Positions 49,623 through 61,497 of a stretch of DNA of 64,000 bases are shown here, in pieces (within the stretch, counting starts at the first letter, position 1; each line of letters starts with the position of its first letter). The stretch is from Azadirachta indica (lineage: Eukaryota > Streptophyta > Magnoliopsida > Sapindales > Meliaceae), in the NCBI GenBank assembly GCA_022749755.1, contig CM040450.1:12236913-12300912 (forward strand), written 5' to 3'. The notes under the pieces are model-generated. The model was not told the origin of the DNA. It saw nothing but the letters and a program-made list of their open reading frames with translations, and ran no database searches. A program made the position numbers and the translations under genes.

Positions 49623-52600
49623 CTAAGTTGCTGGCACTTCATTTGGTAACATATAAGTAACCAACTTTAGTCGACCATATGCACATTGTATTTTTTGCCT
49701 TTCTTCAATGTTCATGTTTGCTGCATCCGAGGACTGTAAGCACACCAAACAATATTGGAATTAAAACTGATCACATGGTCTGTGTCATCAAGTAAATTAC
49801 TTCCAGTCTGTTGAGAAGGAAAATATGTATTTAGATTTTTAGATTATGGACCAACACACCCTAATCAATACATAATCTATTACCCAGCCAAATCTAATCT
49901 TATCCAGAGTTACACCTGGTAAATAAGTCATATACACAGGGCACCAAGAAACACAAGAACAAAGTGATATTCTTACAAATGGAAGATAATATGTTCATTT
50001 CATGCATGCCGAACCAAGTCACTTGGAAATCAAGAGCTTCCAATCAAGTAAAATTTGAAATCAAGTTGCAATTTAAATTTTAACGCAACATTGGCAATTG
50101 TCTATGCAACTAACATTTAAATGTCCCACATTTTACAGGAATATGTGCAAATAAGGTACATCTGATTCAACATTGGGTTTGAACAACCATCTATCTCACA
50201 AAGTTAATTGAGCACAAGTGTATTCATATCTGCAGATGCAAAAGTGTTTTGGTTTTCCTTTGTTTCTCTTTTAATTTTTCTGAGAATCCATATAAAAATA
50301 ATGAAAATTCAACAAGCAGTGATAAGAAAGAAAACCAGTTTCCAGATAACATGTTTTATGCTTGAGGTGTGAAATGATACCTGCAAAGAGTGTATGCTCT
50401 CCAAAATATGGACTATCTCTTCCTTGAATAAAGAGATGATTTTCCTAACTTTAGGATCCTTGTTCATCACTATTAGGGCAGAAACAACTGCATTTATCCT
50501 ATTTGAATTGTCAGTTGCACATTGAGCATAACTATGAGATAAAGGTGATGAACTTCCTTCAGTTATTAGTGACCCCATCAAGTTCAAAACAAGTTTCAGA
50601 AGCTTGTGGCTTCTATCAAACAAGAAAAAGCATGGCAGGATGTAATAATAGCATGTCTGTTGACAAGTAGAGACACTGTTTTCCTCTTCACCTTCTGGAA
50701 TACACTGCATCCAAGCAAAGTTATTGTGAGTAAGAATCTTTCAAGAAACTACCATGTTGACCTGAAAACATGGTTGGCAACTGTGCTTTAGGAAAGTTCA
50801 GAAGCTCAACAGTGAACTAGTAATCTTGAGAAATAATACAAAGAATAAACAAATAAGGTTATGGAATCATCAGAGCAAGCGCCTGGAAGAAAATTGATTG
50901 CTTGATAGTTCATATACAAGTCAAAAAACATCTGCCATTCCCCACTTTCCAAAATATTATTTCAAATATTTTCCGAAAGAATGTTGAAACATATTTCCAG
51001 GCAGAAAGGCAGAATTATTTTCATGAAAGTCAATAGGCAGGAACATAATTTTCACTTACATGCCAGGAGATTCAAACCTAGAAACATAGAAAATGGAAAA
51101 AGAACCAACACAGAAGACCATAGTTTCAGTCATCAAGTAAAGACAATCTATGGTGCTTTTCTACTTGGTGGAAGGTAGCATGGTTTATATTTGACATGCC
51201 AGCGCACACTTTTACACCCAAGCACCCTCTAATAAGAACTCAAGCAAGTTCAATGATAATTCCCAAAGGTTCCAAGAACCAACAATAACACAATCTGAAC
51301 AGCAAAAAGGAAGTATGGAATACCATTTGCAATTTAATATTTTTCCTTTCAGTATCAAACAAACATGCTGAAAGTAGATGTCAAACAAGAAGAAAAAGAA
51401 GAACACAAGAGACTTACATGCACAACATCAATGAGATACTTCAAAAGGTAATTGCTCAGAGTGATGATACCCTGTTCAGAAATTCTTGTCGGTTTACTGT
51501 CTAGCATAACAAGTACCCTGAGCATGGCACATGCATTATCTACAGGTAGTCTTAGCGACTGCAACATATAAATAAAAGTAAATGTTGAAAATAAGTATCT
51601 GTTAAGAACTGTCAGTTGACCAAAACATTAACAATAAATTAGTTCTATTGAACTAAATAAAATATGCAATAGAGTTCTTAGAACTACTGAAGCCGGAGAT
51701 AATCAATGTAGAGTAAGAAAAATCACTTTCAGAAGACAACTTACTAGTTGGTTGAATATTTCTTGCTCCAATATCCGGAAAACAAGAGAATCATCTCCTA
51801 GCTGAGAAAGGCATGAGCAGACAGTATTGGTGAGTTTCTTAAAGGTTCCACGATTTGAAATCTTCGCATCACTCTCCACAACAGGATATATGTTTTCTGC
51901 AAGTGTCAAATTCACTTTCACTTTCACATGCATAATAATTAATCGACCATGAACCATCTAGGATATAATGTCTTAGCTCTATACCAAAAGTAGAAACATG
52001 AAAGAAGCAGCAAAGTCAAAAACAACAAAACGTATTTGTAAGAAAATATCCATGCAAGCAAAAGGGTTTAGGATTTCTTTGTGTATGATTAATTGCCAAC
52101 CTAAAATTTAGCATAAAGTTTCTGTAGATAACATTTCATCTTTTCTGTGCTTAAGGATTATTACACAAGAAAGAGAACTTCTAAATTCTTATGAGTTTTA
52201 ACAAGTTTGCTACCGGTGAAGTAAGACCAAGCCCATGAGCTTATTATCCTAGGTCGGAACAAATTGATAGGATCCCCCTTTTCCGCCCCCATGTCCATCC
52301 AAAAGTAATTTAAAGATAAATGAAAATATATTTGATACCTAACAGAAAAGCTACCAAAAAACATATGATGAAAAGGCAATTTAACATCATTTGCCAAAAT
52401 TAATCAAGAAAAATAAAGGCCATCTGTCATAAACAGAAAAGAAGATGAGCAGAGAAGAATTTATGCAAAGGATACCAGGTAAAACTTTAAAACGGGATAG
52501 TAAGGTGATGAAGAAGCTGATGTGATCAGCAATCTGGATATGTCCAGCACTAAATGCTGAATGCAGAACCTCTACAATTTGAAATAACACAGAAGGCTCC

Positions 52601-55600
52601 AGCTCAGGACCTGCAATATACAATAAATGAAGAATTTAATATGCCTTCATGATAGTCAACAGAAATGACAGAGTTTTTACTGTAGTATCTTCCAGTCACT
52701 TTATCATTCATGTCATTTAGTGAGAAACAGAAAAAGCAAATTCCCTTTAGAATCAGCATATTAAACCAAGCAGCCAAGTATCTACATATTTTTATCTCCT
52801 CTTTTCAGAAGGAACTATGTAAGTTTTAAGTGCTCTATCTTTTGTTTCAAGGAAAAATTAACTCTGAGTGAACTTGCGAACGGTCCTGCCCTAATTATCA
52901 ATGTCATCAGCTTGGAATATTAAAATAAGTTAAAAGAGCAATGAACATGATCTGTTAACGTCTAATGCGGCACAATAGTTTCCTGAGAACTAACATTAAG
53001 CATGTAATGCAATGATTCTTACATAGGCAACAAAAAGCTATTGACTTCAGCAACAGCGGACTCAAGTTAGAAAAATAATAAAGGCCATAGATTGACAGTT
53101 CCTGAGAATCCCTGGAAAGCCTTATGAAAGGACCATAATATATGTCTCCTGTAACAGACGGAAAACTATTATTAGAAGCAAAGTAATGGTGCTTGAGTAG
53201 TGTTTATACCACTAACAAATTTCACTATTGTTGATTTATTACCTTCCTCTTGACAAGAACTGTAAAACTTATAAAGTGTGTACTGCAAGTTATCATATTC
53301 CCATGAAAAGGGAGAACTTGGTTTAGCAGATTGTCCAAGGCAAAGTAGAAGATGCAATACAACCTGCAGGAAGCATTCAATTTCAAGAACAATGTTTACA
53401 TATTTGATGTTAAATGATTAAGCTGATGATTGTAGAAGGTAATCATAACTAACATGGAAAGACAAGCTGTGTTGCTGATATATTTGTCTTCAACAATTTT
53501 GTCCATAAAATTCTGTTGCAAACGATAACAGATAACTTACCTGGGAAGAAGATGGATGCTTATCACCTAGCAGGATTAACAGCTGGGGCAGAGCTCTTAT
53601 CCAAGTAACTTGATGTTCAAATAATGGATTACTTGCATCTGGGTACACTATGTCATCTCTCTATTGTTTATGTATAAAATATAAGTGTTAACTTGAACAG
53701 ATAAAATATAAAGAAGAAGGGTTTAGGAGGAGGGAAGGGGAGAAAGAAAGAGATCATTGAGACAAAACTGTTCCTCAGAAAAAGGAAGAAAAAATAAATC
53801 AAGCTTACAGGAATAAGCATTTCTTTGGCAACAGAAAGGCAAGCTAACTTAAGAAAAGACTCTGGCTTGCAGTTCTCAAATGTCTTGGTAAATGCCTGCA
53901 ATAAAATTTTAATTAGTACCATATTCATCATCAATAGTCTTCATGCATCTCAGGAACCACTAGATCTTTGAACCGCAAACACCAGTGGAAGAACATTCCA
54001 TATTATGAAACAAGAGAAACATTCAATCGATCAAATTTGCTGAGACAACGAATCAGTGCTTAAGTAATTCTTGAAAGCACAAGTGAAACCTGAAGAAGTC
54101 GAGACTTCCAATCACTTGCCACTTGCTGCACAAGCTTTGGAACAAAAGGCAGCAGCAAATGTAGATGCTTTTCCCAGACTGCTTTACCAGACCGTGTGTC
54201 ACTGCAGGTCTGGAAAAACATAAATCCAAATAAATCAATAAGAAACTGATACCAAATGATTTTCACCAAAACAAATGGAAAAACAAAAGGACTTTAGAGT
54301 TTCAGATCATCTCAACAGCATGAAAAAAGATTCAGAGCAATGAGTTATTCCAAGGAAGAAAAGGCAACAAGGAGTAAATGACCCTCAAATATTGTTTTTG
54401 TGTTCAAATATATTTTACGTTTTACAGGTTTTTTCATGTTTATAAGAAGAGGGACAACAATTTCTTTTTATGATGATTGCGCAAGCAACTTTCTTCTTAT
54501 TCTTCCTTTGATGATATTTTATCCTGATACCAAACCATTTAGTTCTCAGGTTTGAAAGAACTGTACAAACATATTTATCATCAAAAGCTTGCATTGATTA
54601 CCTACCCTTTTTCAGTCTCCTGCTAGTACTATTATTCACCCCACCACTCCCCCAACCCAAGACCCACCATGAATACTTGTCTATCCTCATTGTATATTGG
54701 GCAATTATGGTAGGATATGATATTCAACCAACATGATTCATGATTTATACTATTTAAACAAGCATAAATCAAATATAACAGTTTTACACACACAGAGACA
54801 TGATTGTCAATTGTAGTTTCAAAGCTCACCAAGAGAAATTTCTTCTGTAAATTTTGCAAATTTAGTGGTGAAAGAATCAGACCTTGCCAAGAAGAGCATT
54901 TTCTATAAATTCTAGAAATTTCTCCAACAAAACAGAAGGAGGGCAGATCCATTCACTATAGCGTAAAAATATTTCTGTGATCACGATGTTCAAGATAAAG
55001 TATCTATCATCAACCTGTCAAGTATTAAGGGGAAAAAAAGGCTAGTTAAATATCATACTCTGGCAAGAGACTAATGTAAGTTGCAGAGGAGAAACAATAA
55101 AGAATAGAAAAGCATGAAGGATACAAAAAATTACTGCACGAAAAATCACACACGTCACCATTGTGCTAGAAGTAAAAAACCATGACTAAACAATGCAATT
55201 TGTCAATATAAGTTGCACATCATAGTGTTCCATCGTTGCTTGACTACATACAAGGATAGACCACGAACAAGGTATTCATATAAAACAGATGTAAACGGCA
55301 ATATCAATTTAAAGTGGTCAAATTAAAAAAGCATATAACAATGTTCATTTCTGAGCAAAGATAATTACTTTAGAACTTGCACCAACATATACCTTTTCAG
55401 AAAGGTGTTGTGCTGGATTGAGGGGAAATACACTGAATAACTTCTTCAACAATACTGATGAAATAGTATGATCCCATATTTCCACATCAAGTCTTTCATA
55501 AGGAGGTTGTGACGATGGTTTATCCGTGTGGACTCCATAAACAAAAAACCTGATGGCAAGATCTATGCTCTGAAGTATAGAATGTGTACAATCAAATGAC

Positions 55601-58600
55601 TGTGCATCCAATGATGGCATATTGTTAACCAACGGAAAAGAATCTTGGAAACAATTGACTAAAATTGGTACGAGGTCCTTTAGTTTCTTGATGATAGAAG
55701 AAAACCCTACAGACAAAAATGCATAAGAAACAACAACTAAAGCATACAGTCATTGACCTAAAACATAAAAATAAAAAGGAAAGCAGACAACAAAAAGAAT
55801 GTAAAGTGATTGCTTTGCTTTACTATAAAAGCATCTTTGACCAAGACTATCAAATACGATAAATCACTTGTTTTGTCACTAAGGAACAAAAACACATACA
55901 AGGCACTTGATTCCAATGCAAATTTACAGAAACAAAACCATAAAAAGGTGTTATTGGTAAAAGAACAAAGACTATCAGATATGATAAATCACTTGTTCTG
56001 TCACTAAGGAAGAGTACCAAACACAAGGCATTTGATTCCACTGCAAATTTACAGAAACAAAACCATAAAAAGGTGTCATTGGTAAAAGAACTAGGCCAAG
56101 AATACAAACTAATGCTATCTGAAGTATAATAACATGAATAAAATAGATCACATAACACAACCAATAGACAAGGTACAAGGTGCTTTCACATACCAGCAGA
56201 TTCTGTAGGCACATCAGGCTCAAAAGCATATAATATGTTTTGTCCAGCAATATTCTATGACATAAAGAGAAAGAGTATTAACAGCTGAAGACTGCTTAGA
56301 AGACAAAGGTTGACCGTTAAAAGCATGAGCATCTATAAATATGTTTCAAGAAAACACTAAATTCACTGTACTCAGAAAGAATTATATTTTATGAAGAACA
56401 AATCATAAGTCTTTAGAAGCTTTACACCCAGTTAACAAACATAACAAGTAAATCAGGAAAAATTTCACTGATTTCTCTTGAAGCTTGGGTAAAGTACACC
56501 CACTCCACTGGTTTAGAATTTGTGAATAACCTATCCTACCATTTTCTAAACCACTAAAGTAGAAAATATGTGCTAGTTAGTAATTTGTAGATAGAAGGTA
56601 CCTTTTCACACGAGTCAACTGTTCCCTTATTAGTTGGCAAGAGTGACAAACAGCGCACCAAACCAGCAAGTGCGCTTTTGAGCTTGCCCTTGTCTTCCAA
56701 ATAGAACTGATTCTTCCGTAGAATATCTTCATAATTTTGAAGAATCTATTGATGAAAAAACCACAGATAAAACTTTCAAACGTGTAAACCAAAAAGAAAA
56801 ATATCATTGGAAGAATCACTAAAACCAATGTGAAAATTGAACTAGAGTATCCAAGGAGAAGAAGCAATGCAGGACAACTTACAAGAAATATTGACAAGGA
56901 AAAAGAGAAAAATAGCTACCAACCAGTAATAGAACTTTGTTTATTATCATAAAAATAAGCACCTACCAACCAACTTGACCTATAAACAAACTGCAGAATA
57001 TTCTTTCAAAGCAACCAATTTAACCCATATTCTTCTCTTTTTCTCCATTAGCGATGCAATCTGTGAAGGAAATTTCTTAAAGAAAAGGAAAATACATGAT
57101 AAAAATACTTGGGATTCAAGTTGCTTTTAAATCATTGGAATAAGACCAAGTTGCTTTTAAATCATTGGAATAAGACCCTCTTATATGTATAAGGATAGTA
57201 CATGCATATGGAAGATGAAAAGTATTATAAGTATTTACAGTCAGGAAAGTGTTAATTACTGTAAAAAATTCAGACAGAAGGCTATATATAATTTCCAAAC
57301 CCAACAATGTATTTCTTAAAGAACCTAAAGGCCTCAACATCCATGGACAAAAACCAATATTTTTTTGCACAGTATGCAGAAAAAAGAAAATTCAAATGGA
57401 AGAGGTCTGTAATTTCAAATAAGGCAAGCAAATAAAAAAGCTCATTAAGTTGATATACACTTATTCATTCATACACTTCATTATATTGTTGTTTAATGAA
57501 TAACATCCAGACATCATATGTAATTATCTAAGAAATAAAGAGCTAACAGTTTAAATTCAACACATAACTTTATGCAACCTCATTCTGAACAAAGGCACTG
57601 TGACATATGAGTCCAGGACATGAGAAGGGGAAATATGACTTCTCATACATCTAGCATCAGATTATACTTATAAGGATCAAATTCCTTCAAAACATTTCAT
57701 ACAAAAGTTCAGCAAATAATTGACATGAAAAATATATAGGTACCTTTTCAGCATACAAGGAAAAGGAAGGTGGATAGTACTGCACAAGAAGGTCAAAAAA
57801 TTTGAAAGCCATCAACCGAACATCGATTGCTAAATGTGTCATTGCATTAAAAATATAGGGCATCATTAAGAAACAAAAGGTCCTTGATTATCCTGGAAAA
57901 GAAAGCACAGAACCATTAGATAATTGGAGAAACTATTGATTATAAAAGCGAATAATATAACAATAATAGCAATAATAAAGAAATATTTCATACAATGACT
58001 TAAGCTAAACTGCACAAGAAACAAATTCACAAGGCTATCAAAAGGAGAAATGTGAAACACAAAGAATATTCCCCATCCAAAACTGACACCAGACTTATAT
58101 TAATTGGGAAATGCAAAATAAAGAACTCTTCCCTAGGTTAAACATCACAACATTTAAACAATATTCTCATCCAAAACTGAAACCGAATATACATTTTACA
58201 GAGAAATGCAAAATAAATTACTCTTACCCAGGTCAAACATCCTTCCAGGACAGAACTGATGACACATGATGTAGAAAAATAACCCTTACCAGAGTATAGC
58301 AAAAATAATAACCTAATCAACACATCTCACATTTCTAGAATTCAAAAATGGATATGTTTTCTTTGGTCTTATGCATAAATAGTTCTGTGGCACTTTAAAC
58401 CACTTAGCATCTTCTACACACCTAATGCAAGTGATCAAATATAAGAGAAAAGAACAAGAAACAGATTTTTTTTTTCTACAAGCAACTCCCAAGAGGAACC
58501 AAAAAGGTATTCAAAATAATATAGATACGCATAATATCCCAAGGCTACAAAGAAGACTAATTGGAATAGAAACAATCAGATGGATTGTGATGCCATTTGG

Positions 58601-59834
58601 GTATCTAAAAAATAACTGGCAGTGAGAATGCCAAAGACTTTTTTTTACATTGATTATTAAATAAAGATTGGCTCAAATATGAGTATTCAACGAAAAAGTG
58701 GAGCAAAGATATACCTCTTTACATCCAGGAAAAATCGCTGTCTTTAATAGTTGATATAGCGTTTCTCTGACAACTTTATCATCATCACCAACACGCTCAC
58801 GTAACTTTTCTATAACAGCATACCTGTGCAACCCCAACTCTGATGGATGTCTTTGAAATAAATCCTTAATGCCCATCAATGCATCTTCAAGAAGATATAA
58901 AGTTTGATGTCAAAATCAACATTGCAACTTGATGGAAAAGGGAAAATGATAAGTCCTCCAATTGAGTTCAAAATAACAAGATCCTTAACTTTCCTACTTA
59001 TTATCAATGCTGAAGTGAGCATTATTTCCCTAGGTCCAATCAACGTCCTCTTGAATGCTCAACGTTATACGTTAAACCAACAGAAGATTTTACCAAAAAT
59101 AATAAAATACCTCTACGAACTTTCGAGTTGTGATGGGATGTTTGTTGAAGAAGTTCTTTTAAAGTCAGGCCCTTCTTGCTAAGAGCTAAACCCGCCTTCT
59201 CTGATGCCACACTTTGCTCAGGAAGTACAATTGCTGATCATCAAACAAAACAAGCAAACAATCAACAACAATGTTAATTAGTTTAACCACAATCAATCTA
59301 AAACTCAAAAGAACAACACAAAATTTAACATAAAATTCCAACCAGAACTTCCATTACTCTGAGTAGAGCCGCGGTAAAGATGTACAGAACATAAGCTCTT
59401 ACAATTTTAATTTCTTAATAAACCTCAAAGCGAAAGTAATACATAGACAAATGAAAATAATTACAATTAAAGACAAATTATCACTCAACAACCAGATTTT
59501 CCATTGAAATAGACAAAGTTCGTAACACAATATAATCATCAACTACAATCACATAAATGAAAATAAGTAGAAAAAAGGAATGGCGGTATCAAAGAATCTC
59601 CACCTTTGGATTTAACCTCGGTATTTGTAGCATTTTTCGGCGGCGGCAACTTTCTGCCAAGCTTTCGCTTTATTTTCTACGAAGAAAAAAAATACAAAAA
59701 TAAAATAGCTCATTGATCAGCCTTGAAAAGACAACATCAGAAACAAAATTGAAAACAATAAAACTTACTTTGAAATCGACACCACGTTTTTGCGGCTTTT
59801 GCTGCTTCTTCGATGGAGCCTTAGAACGAGCCAT
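49623..59834 (-). CDS. Ipi1/TEX10-type ribosome-biogenesis protein, frameshifted in exon 5
   Basis: Nineteen exons in transcript order: 59769-59834, 59604-59676, 59111-59233, 58715-58884, 57744-57892, 56602-56745, 56194-56254, 55393-55706, 54883-55014, 54090-54209, 53809-53895, 53541-53660, 53243-53363, 53023-53148, 52476-52610, 51745-51896, 51418-51558, 50381-50704, 49623-49733. All are GT-AG. The N-terminus is basic, with the family block VDFKKIKRKLGRKLPPPKN followed by NSKVRRDALMGIKDLFQRHP and the Ipi1 N-terminal region. The rest is helical ARM/HEAT-like repeats ending in LVTYMLPNEVPAT. By family it belongs to the Rix1/PELP1-TEX10 complex, which matures pre-60S ribosomes in the nucleus. 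The 19 exons add up to 2669 nt, one short of 890 codons. The missing base is in exon 5, where VS at residues 151-152 is followed by TAA (57866-57868). As written, the product stops at 152 residues. Confidence 0.9.
55843..56092. repeat. Tandem duplication, 125-bp unit, in TEX10 intron
   Basis: Two adjacent copies (55843-55967 and 55968-56092), about 90% alike by eye, each running from AAGACTATC to GGTAAAAGAAC. They lie in the intron between exons 7 and 8. The open frames spanning them on the minus strand are an artefact of the repeat. Confidence 0.9.
57117..57176. repeat. Perfect 30-bp tandem duplication in TEX10 intron
   Basis: CAAGTTGCTTTTAAATCATT plus GGAATAAGAC occurs twice in a row with no mismatch (57117-57146, 57147-57176), in the intron between exons 5 and 6. 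The lack of mismatches implies a young event. Confidence 0.95.
58064..58241. repeat. Diverged tandem duplication, about 95-bp period, in TEX10 intron
   Basis: The order AATATTC-CATCCAAAACTGA ... GAAATGCAAAATAAA ... ACTCTT-CC ... CAAACATC occurs twice with many substitutions, in the intron between exons 4 and 5. Confidence 0.7.
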
Positions 59835-61497
59835 GCTTGGCTTTCACTGCTTTCACTCGCAAAAGAACAGTTGCTCGGTTAAGTAAGCGAAAATTCAAAG
59901 CAAAAAAACTTCTATTTATTTATTTTTGAGTTTGCCTCGAAAGCAAACAGAGCGGCAGAGTAAACCCTCACCGGAAGTGGGAGTTCTATATTTTTTAACG
60001 GACAAATGACATATGCACGCCGCTGTATTGCATAAATAATACTTATATTGTACTTTGAAAATAATTATCAAACACACCCCTGGTGTCAATTTTTTCCGTT
60101 CCCGTTAAAAGAAAAGTGGTTAACTGTTAAAACGATGACACCACAATAAAATGACAAATATACCCTTAAAAAGACAAAATTATAATTTAACCAAATATTT
60201 TGGACAGACATTCGTTGCTGAAAAATACTAAACAGAAGAAATAGAAAGGCCACAAAGATGGAAGCGAAACAAAAGACCACTTTTCAGATTGCATCAACAC
60301 TACTACTGCTCCTTCTTCTTCATCTAATAAGAAACCCTATACAGTGTTGCTTCTGTTTTCAAGAAGTTATTGAACAGCACTAGTGGCAAAACCGTAACTA
60401 ATGGTTTGACAACTAGTGCCACCCGTGACAATAACCACGAAGTTTTTGCCAGAATCGTTTTCTAACCAGCAAAATCTTCGTGCGTTTCCGTAATTTTTGG
60501 TTTTAATGTGGTTTTTGGATTTGGGTATCCTAGGGTTTGTCAATTTGAGTTCGGTTTTGATTTTTATTTTGATTTTGGTGTCAATAACTCGAGAAGGCAA
60601 CAACAATTCTGCGGATTCATCGAAAAATTGTTCGTGGGTTTGGTGAATTTGTTCGGATTTTATTGAAAATTGTTCGTGAGGTATGGTCAATTGGCTGGGA
60701 TTTCACTGAAGAATTGTTCGTGGGTTTTTAGCGGACAAGAGTTTGGGTGGAGAGTAAGAATAAATAATATTTATTATTAAGTAAACATTTGTGTGCCGTT
60801 TTAAAAATTAACAATAACAGTATTTGTTAGTATATATTTACTATTTTAACCTTTTTCCCTCCAAAGGTTTGTGGAAAATTTTGACAGAACAGACGTGCTT
60901 GACAATTGTGTCCGAAATGGGGTATAGATGTTATTTAAACGAGAAAGTTGGGTTCATATACATTTGCATTTTTTCTTTTAACGAAAGGCAATATTTTGGA
61001 GCGAATTTGCTCCGGATCCACTAGAGATCCACCCGGTTGGATTTCGGATTTTTAAAATATTGTCAATTTCGAAAACAATCCCTTTTATATATTCAGCTTC
61101 AAGATTTTATTTTGTTTTTTCTTATTTTTAAATTTTTTTTAAAGATAATTTTAAATTTTAAATTTGACTTGAAGCAGCATATTAACACCTAATCATTTTT
61201 TTAATATATAAACCAAAGAAATTCTTTAATATGGTGTAAATTACATTTAATTTTAAATGTAATGATATATAATTTTGGATTAAAATTTTAAAGATGGTCC
61301 AAGCTCCAACCCAAAGCTGATCAACCCGAATCGAACCGCATTTTTCACGGGTCAAGATTCCGCCACGTTAATCTTAAAACCGAAACCTTGTTCTGTTTCT
61401 GAACTTACAACGATCAAATTCAAATTCTCGTCCGAAGCTACCAAAAGATTCTCCCGGAACTGAATCTTGCTATAAAGAAAAAATAGTAATCGGCCAA
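59835..61497. other. Divergent intergenic: TEX10-like and MED27 promoters
   Basis: 1.66 kb between two start codons facing away from each other. The left 150 nt is TEX10-like leader. A short open frame of 41 codons with a Leu run starts at 60258 on the plus strand (see findings). The sequence is AT-rich from 60740 to 61300. The last 200 nt is the MED27 leader and promoter. The 107-codon minus-strand frame at 60367-60690 is Lys/Thr-rich and has no family match. Confidence 0.5.

Noticed and set aside
55850..56250. Two overlapping 91-104-codon minus-strand ORFs
   Set aside because: They are repeats of the same 125-bp intronic duplication, with no relation to the TEX10 protein.
60367..60690. 107-codon minus-strand ORF between the TEX10-like gene and MED27
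   Set aside because: Lys/Thr-rich, no domain, and no supporting splice or promoter context.
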